DNA of 5,120 nucleotides. It comes from Thermodesulfobacteriota bacterium (GTDB lineage: Bacteria; Desulfobacterota; Desulfomonilia; Desulfomonilales; Desulfomonilaceae). Shown here piece after piece: positions 1 through 5,120 of this stretch. A program made the translations under genes and the position numbers. Below the pieces are notes generated by a model. That model saw only the letters and a list, made by a program, of their open reading frames with translations, was not told where the DNA came from and searched no databases. Each line of letters begins with the position of its first letter. Within the stretch, counting starts at the first letter, position 1. The stretch is from positions 1-5,120 of the forward strand of contig JAUPKT010000236.1 of the NCBI GenBank assembly GCA_030837305.1, read 5' to 3'.

Positions 1-2084
1 AAAGTCCTCTCGTTCTCAATCAAGCTGGGGACAACTCTATGGGCAGCAATGGGTCGTTCCGATGGTTTAGAAACAGACAACGGCAGATCATGGGGTTCGA
101 TGATCTGACCCTTTGCTCGAACCACGGCGTGTTCCACACTGTTTACCAGTTCACGGACGTTTCCCGGCCACGAGTAGTCAAGCATTGCCCGCAGAGCCTC
201 CGAGCTGAACCGTAAGTTCGTGGCGCCCTGTTCAGCCTCAAAGACTTTCAGAAAATGCCGTGCTAGTAACGGAATATCGTTTCGTCGCTCTCGAAGGGGC
301 GGCAGATTCACGGGTATGACGTTCAGGCGATAAAAAAGGTCCTCGCGGAAGTTTCCTTTTTGAACCTCGGACAACAGGTCCTTATTTGTAGCGGCCAGCA
401 CGCGAATGTTGACCGAGACTGTTTGTTCTCCTCCCAACCGTTCAAAGCGACGCGTCTGGAGCACTCTCAGTAGTTTAATCTGTGCCTGGGGAGGTATTTC
501 ACCCACTTCATCAAGAAATACGGTTCCCCCATCCGCTTGTTCGAACCGCCCGGCCTTCTGCCGCAGAGCGCCGGTAAAAGCACCCTTCTCATGCCCAAAA
601 AGTTCGCTTTCCAAGAGAGTATCCGGATATGCCGAGCAGTTAATCACCACGAATGGCCGATCGTTCCTGTTGCTCCCGTCGTGAATTGCCTTCGCCACCA
701 GTTCTTTACCGGTCCCACTCTCGCCTTGTATCAAAACGGTGGCGTCTGTTGGTGCAATATCCTCAATAAGCCGGTACACAATCTGCATCTTGGAGTCTTT
801 TCCGATTATACCGCTGAATTCCGACGACGACTCAATCTTTTGCTGAAGACTGATCATGGCTTCCTCGTGATCAAGCGATCTCTTAATCACTCCGCCCGAC
901 TGATCGAGCACCAACCGTACCATTCGCATTTCTTCGGAATCGCAGGTGCAATCCGGACAACATCCGATGACCAGAAAGCCATACGTCCCAGCCTGGGTCC
1001 TGATTGGGACGAGCGCCGTCCTTTCAACTCCGTTTGCGCTTCCCGTAACCGCGGAGAATCCAAGAGTGGACGCGTCCGTGAAAAAGGCATCCGACAATCT
1101 ATCGACACATTTGCCTATGTCATCAAGTAGTCGAGAATCTCGCGAAATGGTGAGGCCGGTGTCGGAAATCCGAAAAAACAGGTCTCTGCTCTCGTTGAGA
1201 AGAGTCAACGACATCTCGGTATAGGGGACCATTTCGCGAAGTCGTGAAATCAACGTCCGACCAACCTCCTCAAGGTTTGGCACTGCTCCCAGGTCCCGGA
1301 CAATTTCACAGAACATTCTGGTCTGATTGTGCAACCGCTGCAGCTCATTCTTTTGAGACTCAAGTTGCTCTGTGTATTCCTTGAGCCGAGTGGTCATGGT
1401 GACGAACGATTGGGCAAGGGTAGCCACCTCGTCTTTGCCGGAAACGCTCACGTCTATATCCCAAGAGCCTTTTTCAATTTTCCGGGCGGCATTTGAAAGA
1501 TCTTGGAGAGGCTTGGTGATTCGGCGAACAAGCAGAATTGTTGCTGCCACTCCCCCCAGCAGAATAGCCAAGGTCAGCAGCGTCATGGTGAATCGGAGGT
1601 TCCGGACACGTGTTTCCAACTGCTTTTCCGAGAAGCCTAACCGCAAGGTCCCTGCACTGCCGGAAAAGATGGGCCAGGCTATGTCTATGAATTTCTCACC
1701 ACCCATTCCGGCAACCTTGACAACATTCCCTTCATCCGGAGACAAAGGCCGGTTAACATCGAGGAGACCAATAGGCACACCGGTGGGAAACGTGTGGGCT
1801 AATATTGCGCCGTCTCGAACTACAAAAAGATAGCCCAATACAGGGTTGCTAGCGGCCTGATGATCAAGGGATTTTTGGAGGGCAACAAGGTCGTGGGTGA
1901 GTATCTTGTCCACAGACTCCAACGCAAGTGCGTGAGCCATGTTTTCAGCTTGTGCTTGTGCCGAATCTCTCAGACTGTCTCCATACTGGGACGAAACGAG
2001 AAACGACAAGGAAATTCCACCGGCAATGACAAGCGCAGAAACGGTCAATACGAGTTTAGTCTTTAGGCTTCGGAAGACCATCAT
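1..2084 (-). CDS. Membrane-anchored sigma-54-dependent transcriptional activator (sensor-HAMP-GAF-AAA+), C-terminus cut by window edge
   Basis: The open frame gives 694 residues from an ATG at 2084 and is still open at position 1. Visible in order: TM helix about 11-31; extracytoplasmic region about 32-163; TM helix about 164-186; HAMP about 187-240; short coiled coil about 232-255; GAF-like domain about 256-405; sigma-54 AAA+ domain about 422-670. The AAA+ motifs are complete: Walker A GESGTGKE (454-461), GAFTGA sigma-54-contact loop (501-506), Walker B FLDEVGE (523-529), sensor I around 563-567, FREDLFYR with arginine-finger region (579-586), and WPGNVREL sensor II (639-646). The final residues (SLIENERT) match the usual lead-in to a Fis-type helix-turn-helix, which lies outside the window. 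By family knowledge it should remodel sigma-54 holoenzyme at -24/-12 promoters using ATP. There is no receiver or kinase domain, so it is inferred to sense signals itself across the membrane. It starts inside the end of the binding-protein gene, which suggests coupled translation. An alternative start is the adjacent second ATG (2081). Function class is very secure; ligand and targets are unknown. Confidence 0.95.
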   Translation of the reverse strand, partial: MMVFRSLKTKLVLTVSALVIAGGISLSFLVSSQYGDSLRDSAQAQAENMAHALALESVDKILTHDLVALQKSLDHQAASNPVLGYLFVVRDGAILAHTFPTGVPIGLLDVNRPLSPDEGNVVKVAGMGGEKFIDIAWPIFSGSAGTLRLGFSEKQLETRVRNLRFTMTLLTLAILLGGVAATILLVRRITKPLQDLSNAARKIEKGSWDIDVSVSGKDEVATLAQSFVTMTTRLKEYTEQLESQKNELQRLHNQTRMFCEIVRDLGAVPNLEEVGRTLISRLREMVPYTEMSLTLLNESRDLFFRISDTGLTISRDSRLLDDIGKCVDRLSDAFFTDASTLGFSAVTGSANGVERTALVPIRTQAGTYGFLVIGCCPDCTCDSEEMRMVRLVLDQSGGVIKRSLDHEEAMISLQQKIESSSEFSGIIGKDSKMQIVYRLIEDIAPTDATVLIQGESGTGKELVAKAIHDGSNRNDRPFVVINCSAYPDTLLESELFGHEKGAFTGALRQKAGRFEQADGGTVFLDEVGEIPPQAQIKLLRVLQTRRFERLGGEQTVSVNIRVLAATNKDLLSEVQKGNFREDLFYRLNVIPVNLPPLRERRNDIPLLARHFLKVFEAEQGATNLRFSSEALRAMLDYSWPGNVRELVNSVEHAVVRAKGQIIEPHDLPLSVSKPSERPIAAHRVVPSLIENERT

Positions 2085-3021
2085 GGGACACCGTCGGTCC
2101 GGCGGTAACTTGCATCGTCCGCCGAATGGAATCATACCAGGAATCGTTAGCCTCAACAAACCTGTCGATCATCAGCGTGTCCAGAATTGCAGCGCCTTCT
2201 GGGTCTTCCCGCATCTGGAAAAGGGCTCTTTTTACGGCTAGTTTGGTATCTCCAGATACATGTTTTCCTGCTACCACGGGAGGAATACCAAAATCTTCCG
2301 ACTTATGAATGACCCTGGTTTTTCCCGTCATCTCGGAATTGGATTTGCTGTAGAAGTCCCAGATGAGCCCGTCAACAGAGGCTCCCTCCACGAGGCCTTT
2401 GGATACTGCGAGTATGGAATTGTCATGACTGTACGTGTAGACAGTTGAGCCGAAGAATTCCTCCGGCGTGGTCCCGAGTTTTTTCAGCCACCCGGCTGGG
2501 GCCAGGTAACCCGTATTGGAATCGGGGTCGGTTAACGCAAAGGTCCTGCCCTTCAGGTCTTCGAGCCTTTCAAGTCCACTATTCCGATTCACAATAAGGT
2601 ATGCGTTGTAGAAATGTGATCCGTTCACTTCTGGGGCAGCCAACAACTCGAATCCGTATTTGTCTTTCCCCGCCACGTACGGACCTGAACACAAAAACGC
2701 CAGGTCCACGTCGCCCTGCCCGAGCATTTCGTTTATCTGTCCGTAAGTCTTTCGCTGGACCAATATCAATCGTTTGCCGAGCTTCAGTGCCAGATAGTTG
2801 AGAAGGTCTTGGTAGGACGAAAGCGTCTCCTTGGGCGATACCATTGCCCCAATAGCAATCCGCAATTCCTCCTGACTTGCAGCATTGATTTCCGAGGGGC
2901 GTTCTACCTGCACGGTCTTCAAGAAGTCAACTCGAATGGGCTCATCCCTCTTCTCGCAGCCAGTGGCTCCAAGCAGACTCGAAATGGCTAGAAAAATCAT
3001 CCATGAAAGGAAATTGTGCAT
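2056..3021 (-). CDS. PhnD-like phosphate/phosphonate/phosphite-type solute-binding lipoprotein
   Basis: 321 residues, about the usual length for this family. The N-terminus is a lipoprotein signal: hydrophobic stretch about 4-19 followed by ATGC with the lipidated Cys at 22, so the mature protein should be membrane-tethered outside the inner membrane. The body from about residue 52 (LRIAIGAM) fits the PhnD/PtxB periplasmic-binding fold: SSYQDLLNYLALKLGK (68-83), DVDLAFLCSGPYV (104-116), the anion-site region DPDSNTGYLAP (165-175), SHDNSILAV (198-206) and a conserved acidic position at D217. In this family the S/T-rich loop holds the phosphono group; here it reads SNTG where STSG is common. 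No transporter genes flank it, and its 3' end overlaps the sigma-54 activator by 29 bp, so a sensing role is inferred rather than uptake alone. The start at 3021 is the only ATG before an in-frame stop upstream that keeps a normal signal length; no clear Shine-Dalgarno precedes it, and the n-region is weakly charged. ATG at 3000 is a less likely alternative. Confidence 0.9.
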   Translation of the reverse strand: MHNFLSWMIFLAISSLLGATGCEKRDEPIRVDFLKTVQVERPSEINAASQEELRIAIGAMVSPKETLSSYQDLLNYLALKLGKRLILVQRKTYGQINEMLGQGDVDLAFLCSGPYVAGKDKYGFELLAAPEVNGSHFYNAYLIVNRNSGLERLEDLKGRTFALTDPDSNTGYLAPAGWLKKLGTTPEEFFGSTVYTYSHDNSILAVSKGLVEGASVDGLIWDFYSKSNSEMTGKTRVIHKSEDFGIPPVVAGKHVSGDTKLAVKRALFQMREDPEGAAILDTLMIDRFVEANDSWYDSIRRTMQVTAGPTVSHDGLPKPKD

Positions 3022-3060
3022 CGCTGATATCGAGGTGAGTCTGAATATCTGAAAGCTCTA

Positions 3061-3076
3061 TGCCCGCGTGCAGGCA
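3061..3076 (-). other. Small hairpin between tRNA-Ser and the binding-protein gene
   Basis: On the minus strand the segment reads TGCCTG-CACG-CGGGCA, a 6-bp stem with one T-G wobble and a 4-nt loop. It lies 39 nt past the tRNA 3' end and 39 nt before the lipoprotein start codon. No T-run follows, so it does not look like an intrinsic terminator. It could mark processing or simply be chance. Confidence 0.35.
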
Positions 3077-3115
3077 GTCTTGGAGAAAGGAAGGCCGACA
3101 AATTCTTGGTATGAA

Positions 3116-3208
3116 TGGCGGAGAGAGAGGGATTCGAACCCTCGGAACACCTTGTGGGCATTCACGCGATTTCCAGTCGCGCCCCTTCGGCCACTCGGGC
3201 ATCTCTCC
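3116..3208 (-). tRNA. tRNA-Ser (anticodon GGA), CCA encoded
   Basis: The minus-strand sequence folds as a class II tRNA. The acceptor arms are GGAGAGA (3208-3202) and TCTCTCC (3126-3120), followed by discriminator G (3119) and a genome-encoded CCA (3118-3116). The anticodon stem CGCGA/TCGCG encloses the loop CTGGAAA, giving anticodon GGA at 3174-3172, which reads serine codons UCC and UCU. A long variable arm of about 20 nt lies between the anticodon stem and the T arm, as expected for serine. The T arm is GAGGG-TTCGAAT-CCCTC. The discriminator G and long arm are the serine identity elements, so the assignment is firm. The gene lies 94 nt upstream of the binding-lipoprotein start on the same strand with no clear terminator between, so read-through into that operon is possible. 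Confidence 0.97.
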
Positions 3209-3323
3209 ATCATGATGACTCGAACAACTCAAACCGACTTTGTTCAAAGATGTGGTGCTCCGACTCAAAATTCTAGGCCAATTGGAGTGTATCTTTTCCC
3301 CGGTTCAAGCTGTTCATCTTTCA

Positions 3324-3353
3324 ATCATAAACTGCCACGACTCCGTAGGTCAA
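3324..3353 (-). promoter_or_regulatory. Predicted sigma-70-type promoter for tRNA-Ser (and possibly the operon behind it)
   Basis: On the minus strand TTGACC (3353-3348) and TATGAT (3329-3324) each match the -35 and -10 consensus at five of six positions, separated by 18 bp. Transcription would begin near 3316, leaving a leader of about 108 nt before the tRNA 5' end, which is longer than usual but compatible with RNase P processing. This is the best hexamer pair seen in the divergent region. Confidence 0.45.
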
Positions 3354-3369
3354 TCAATTTCAGTCTTTG

Positions 3370-3378
3370 TGGTATGAT
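3370..3378 (+). promoter_or_regulatory. Candidate extended -10 promoter facing era (distal)
   Basis: TGGTATGAT is an extended -10 (TGn followed by a five-of-six TATAAT match). The -35 position (about 3350-3355) is poor and overlaps the -35 of the minus-strand tRNA promoter, so the two would compete for polymerase. The predicted start near 3385 coincides with the hairpin at 3384-3400. Confidence 0.3.
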
Positions 3379-3383
3379 TGGCT

Positions 3384-3400
3384 GAGATTCGCGGAGTCTC
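3384..3400 (+). other. Terminator-like hairpin in the divergent region
   Basis: GAGATTC-GCG-GAGTCTC forms a 7-bp stem (one T-G wobble) with a 3-nt loop, followed by TATTTCTT on the plus strand. The shape resembles a weak intrinsic terminator, but no plus-strand gene lies upstream of it. It could instead cap the 5' end of an era transcript starting near 3385. Confidence 0.35.
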
Positions 3401-3408
3401 TATTTCTT

Positions 3409-3419
3409 AGACAATGTCT
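3409..3419. repeat. 11-bp perfect inverted repeat, possible operator
   Basis: AGACA-A-TGTCT is a perfect inverted repeat with a single central base. It lies between the two candidate era -10 elements, a suitable place for a regulator site, but it is short enough to be chance. Confidence 0.25.
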
Positions 3420-3442
3420 CCATACTACAAAGGTCTTCAACA

Positions 3443-3451
3443 TGCTATGAT
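3443..3451 (+). promoter_or_regulatory. Candidate extended -10 promoter for era (proximal)
   Basis: TGCTATGAT is an extended -10 with the same TATGATTG octamer as the distal copy. The -35 region is weak (ACTACA at 16-bp spacing is the best seen). The start site would be near 3458, about 26 nt before the GTG start of era, a normal leader length. Confidence 0.35.
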
Positions 3452-3483
3452 TGACGTTATGTGAAGCCTAAGAAAGCGCTGTC

Positions 3484-4407
3484 GTGCATAAGAATAAAGA
3501 AAAAACCGAGAAACAGTACATCGTTCCGCCCTCTCGTTTTGGCTTTGTCGCTGTATGCGGTCGCCCCAATGTGGGGAAATCGAGCATCGTGAACCGCATA
3601 GTCGGCACCGATTTGGCGGCTGTGACGCCCAAAGCCCAAACCACGAGACATCGAATATCGGCCATCTACACTGTTCCTGGAGTCCAGATGGTATTTCTAG
3701 ATGCCCCCGGGATTCACAAACCACGGAATCTCTTGAATCAAACGATGGTCCTTGCAGCAGAAAGAGCCATCAGTGACGCGGACGTAGTCTTGATGGTGAC
3801 CGATTCGGTACGAGGCGCTGTTCAGAAAGATCAAGAGATATGCCGACTTCTCCGTGGTTCCTCAAAAAAACTGGTCTTGGCGCTCAATAAGATCGACCTG
3901 GTTCGCCCTTCCGCGGCAGATGCGTTTGAAGAAAGTCTCAAAGATTCGGTGCCTTTTGAAGCGAATGTTCGCGTGAGTGCAGTGACCGGCCAAGGCATGG
4001 ACGTGTTGTTAAAGACGCTCACAGATATGATGCCTCCGGGGCCGCCCATGTTCCCGGAAGATGACATCAGCGACCTACCCGTCAGATTTTTCGTCGGTGA
4101 AATTATCAGAGAACAGTTGCTGAATGTGACGGGTCAAGAAATCCCGTACGCATCTGCTGTTGCTGTGGAAGAGTTTCGCGAGGGAGCGGAGATCATCTAC
4201 ATAAGGGCTGACATTCACGTTGAACGTGACAGCCAGAAGAAGATCGTCATCGGGAGGGGAGGGGAGATGATCAAGAGGATCGGCATTGCGTCTCGCATGA
4301 GACTCGAGAGTTTTCTGGATTCCAAAGTCCACCTGGAACTCTTCGTGAAAGTCTCCCCGCATTGGACGCGAGATCCTCAAAAAATGAAAGAGTTCGGATA
4401 TTCGTAA
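3484..4407 (+). CDS. era: GTPase Era
   Basis: 307 residues, the normal Era length. Era binds the 3' end of 16S rRNA and acts in 30S subunit maturation, linking it to growth and cell cycle. The N-terminal GTPase domain shows G1 GRPNVGKS (26-33), G2 in AQTTRHR (51-57, effector Thr), G3 DAPG (73-76), G4 NKID (135-138) and G5 SA (165-166). The C-terminal type-2 KH domain has the RNA-binding GRGG loop (257-260) and the ending KVHLELFVKV...W...GY that is diagnostic for Era (281-306). All nucleotide-binding residues are present, so it should be active. The start is GTG: an in-frame TAA lies four codons upstream and no ATG is available before the G1 motif. Shine-Dalgarno is weak (AAGAAAG, about 9 nt upstream), which may keep expression modest. 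It stands alone here, without the rnc or recO neighbours often found with era. Era is distinguished from EngA/Der by its single G domain plus the KH domain. Confidence 0.98.
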   Translation: MHKNKEKTEKQYIVPPSRFGFVAVCGRPNVGKSSIVNRIVGTDLAAVTPKAQTTRHRISAIYTVPGVQMVFLDAPGIHKPRNLLNQTMVLAAERAISDADVVLMVTDSVRGAVQKDQEICRLLRGSSKKLVLALNKIDLVRPSAADAFEESLKDSVPFEANVRVSAVTGQGMDVLLKTLTDMMPPGPPMFPEDDISDLPVRFFVGEIIREQLLNVTGQEIPYASAVAVEEFREGAEIIYIRADIHVERDSQKKIVIGRGGEMIKRIGIASRMRLESFLDSKVHLELFVKVSPHWTRDPQKMKEFGYS

Positions 4408-4477
4408 ATCTTTACCGTTGAATTAATGGCCCTTTCGGAATCGACCTGTTCTTGAAATACACTGCGAGGGTTGAGGA

Positions 4478-4498
4478 TCTTGCGATGCTTGCGCAAGA
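4478..4498 (+). other. Hairpin downstream of era
   Basis: TCTTGCG (4478-4484) pairs perfectly with CGCAAGA (4492-4498) around a 7-nt loop. A 10-bp palindrome CTTGCGCAAG (4488-4497) overlaps its right half, so two alternative pairings exist. No T-run follows, so intrinsic termination of era is not supported; a Rho-dependent end or a protein-binding site is possible. Confidence 0.4.
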
Positions 4499-4532
4499 GC
4501 AGATCGTGTGTTGATGCCAAGGCAAAGAACTA

Positions 4533-4568
4533 GTGGGACCACCCTCGGCGCAGCCTCGAGGGGTCCAC
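4533..4568 (+). promoter_or_regulatory. Strong leader hairpin just before the cytochrome ribosome-binding site
   Basis: GGACC (4536-4540) pairs with GGTCC (4562-4566), and CCTCG (4543-4547) pairs with CGAGG (4557-4561), giving ten base pairs interrupted by a 2-nt bulge and closed by a 9-nt loop. A further GTG/CAC extension is possible from 4533 with slight reshuffling. The stem ends next to the GGGAG Shine-Dalgarno (4569-4573). No T-tract follows. It may stabilise the mRNA or tune translation; the role is inference. Confidence 0.45.
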
Positions 4569-4578
4569 GGGAGCTGGC

Positions 4579-5120
4579 ATGGGGAAGTATGTGATCGGAT
4601 TTTTCGTTGCGGTGCTGTTTCTCACGCATTTGCCCAATCTTTCCGTCATATTGGCAGACAGCCAAGCATCGAACGCTTCTTCGCAGGATGGCGGCTACAC
4701 CGGCTCGGTGAGTTGCCGCAAATGCCACGAGAAATTCTACCAACTGTGGGCGACCTCACACCACGGGCTGGCCATGCAGCCGTATACCCCAGAATTGGCG
4801 CGCAACAGCCTCTCGCCGCAGAAACAAGAGATCGTCATTGGGAATTCCAGGTATCGCGCAGACATCACCGGAGACACCGGGTGGGTTATTGAACGAAGCC
4901 CCGCAGGGGAGACAAAATATCGGATCGAGCACGCAATGGGCGGCAAGAATGTCTATTATTTCCTTACGCCTCTCGATCGTGGAAGACTTCAGACCCTGCC
5001 ACTGGCGTACGACGTGAACCAGAAAGAATGGTTCGACATGGCTGGGAGCGGGGTGAGGCATTTTCCGGGTCAGAGCGATGAACCGATACACTGGAAGGAC
5101 TGGCAATACACCTTCAACAC
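4579..5120 (+). CDS. Secreted multihaem-type cytochrome c (cytochrome c554-like family), N-terminal part
   Basis: 180 residues are visible and the frame is open at the right edge. A signal peptide covers about 1-26 (K3 then a hydrophobic stretch 4-16, cleavage probably near ILA-DS). The mature protein begins with GYTGSVSCRKCH, a c-type haem site with C46, C49 and H50, followed by EKFYQLWATSHHGLAM (51-66). CxxCH followed by W-x(2)-SHH-x-x-AM is typical of a group of periplasmic multihaem cytochromes, where these histidines can serve as distal haem ligands. Residues about 117-162 (MGGKNVYYFLTPLDRGRLQTLPLAYD, then WFDMAGSGVRHF) are also characteristic of that group. More CxxCH motifs are expected beyond the edge but cannot be seen. 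The role should be periplasmic electron transfer; partner and substrate are unknown. The start is supported by GGGAG five nt upstream of ATG. A large leader hairpin precedes it, and the 171-bp gap suggests it is not tightly coupled to era. Confidence 0.85.
   Translation, partial: MGKYVIGFFVAVLFLTHLPNLSVILADSQASNASSQDGGYTGSVSCRKCHEKFYQLWATSHHGLAMQPYTPELARNSLSPQKQEIVIGNSRYRADITGDTGWVIERSPAGETKYRIEHAMGGKNVYYFLTPLDRGRLQTLPLAYDVNQKEWFDMAGSGVRHFPGQSDEPIHWKDWQYTFN

Noticed and set aside
537..1130. Plus-strand open frame of 197 codons inside the activator region
   Set aside because: It is antisense to the GAF and AAA+ coding sequence, whose motifs are unambiguous on the minus strand. Its own translation is low-complexity and domain-free.
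1372..1833. Plus-strand open frame of 153 codons
   Set aside because: Antisense to the sensor/HAMP part of the activator; Ser/Arg-rich translation without recognisable domains.
2942..3268. Minus-strand 108-codon frame ending in the lipoprotein signal region
   Set aside because: It reads straight through the tRNA-Ser gene and overlaps the lipoprotein start in another frame; the apparent protein is translated tRNA.
3209..3300. Possible sigma-54 (-24/-12) site TTGGCCTAGAATTTTGAG upstream of the tRNA on the minus strand
   Set aside because: The TGGC half looks right, but the -12 TTGC element is missing at the required spacing, so autoregulation by the neighbouring activator is not supported.
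3068..3385. Plus-strand 105-codon frame across the tRNA
   Set aside because: Antisense to the tRNA and it crosses the divergent promoter region; no ribosome-binding site or domain.
3437..3724. Minus-strand frame over the start of era
   Set aside because: Antisense to the Era G1-G3 region; no supporting features.
4452..4481. TTGAAA...GATCTT as a promoter for the cytochrome gene
   Set aside because: The -35 is acceptable, but the -10 matches only three of six positions at 18-bp spacing; too weak to call.
4533..4892. Plus-strand 119-codon frame overlapping the cytochrome start
   Set aside because: The alternative frame at 4579 carries a signal peptide, CxxCH and conserved family motifs with a good Shine-Dalgarno; this one has none.

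Overview
The window looks like chromosomal DNA of a Gram-negative, probably anaerobic bacterium of the old Deltaproteobacteria (Desulfobacterota-like). The evidence is a lipoprotein solute-binding protein paired with a sigma-54 activator, an Era GTPase of proteobacterial type, and a secreted c-type cytochrome of a kind common in sulfate- and metal-reducing lineages. Base composition is roughly balanced by eye. The assignment to a lineage is inference from gene content; no species is claimed.

Left half (minus strand, positions 1-3208). Reading right to left there is a tRNA-Ser(GGA) with encoded CCA, then a PhnD-like phosphonate/phosphite-type binding lipoprotein. Overlapping its end by 29 bp is a long membrane-anchored regulator with the order TM, periplasmic sensor, TM, HAMP, coiled coil, GAF, sigma-54 AAA+ domain. 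The regulator runs off the left edge just as its expected Fis-type DNA-binding helix begins. No ABC permease or ATPase lies beside the binding protein, so the pair reads as an extracytoplasmic sensing device: the lipoprotein captures a ligand, the membrane regulator reads it, and the AAA+ module activates sigma-54 RNA polymerase directly. The target genes are not visible.

Middle (3209-3483). This 275-bp divergent intergenic region holds a good minus-strand -35/-10 pair for the tRNA, two extended -10 candidates facing right towards era, a short strong hairpin and an 11-bp inverted repeat.

Right half (plus strand, 3484-5120). A complete era gene (GTG start) encodes the ribosome-assembly GTPase. 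It is followed by a 171-bp gap containing two hairpins, one of them ending just before the ribosome-binding site of the next gene. That gene is the 5' part of a secreted cytochrome c with one visible CxxCH haem site and runs off the right edge.

The most interesting item is the binding-protein/membrane-bound sigma-54 activator pair, together with an unusual CCxxCxC cysteine cluster in the regulator's GAF domain.
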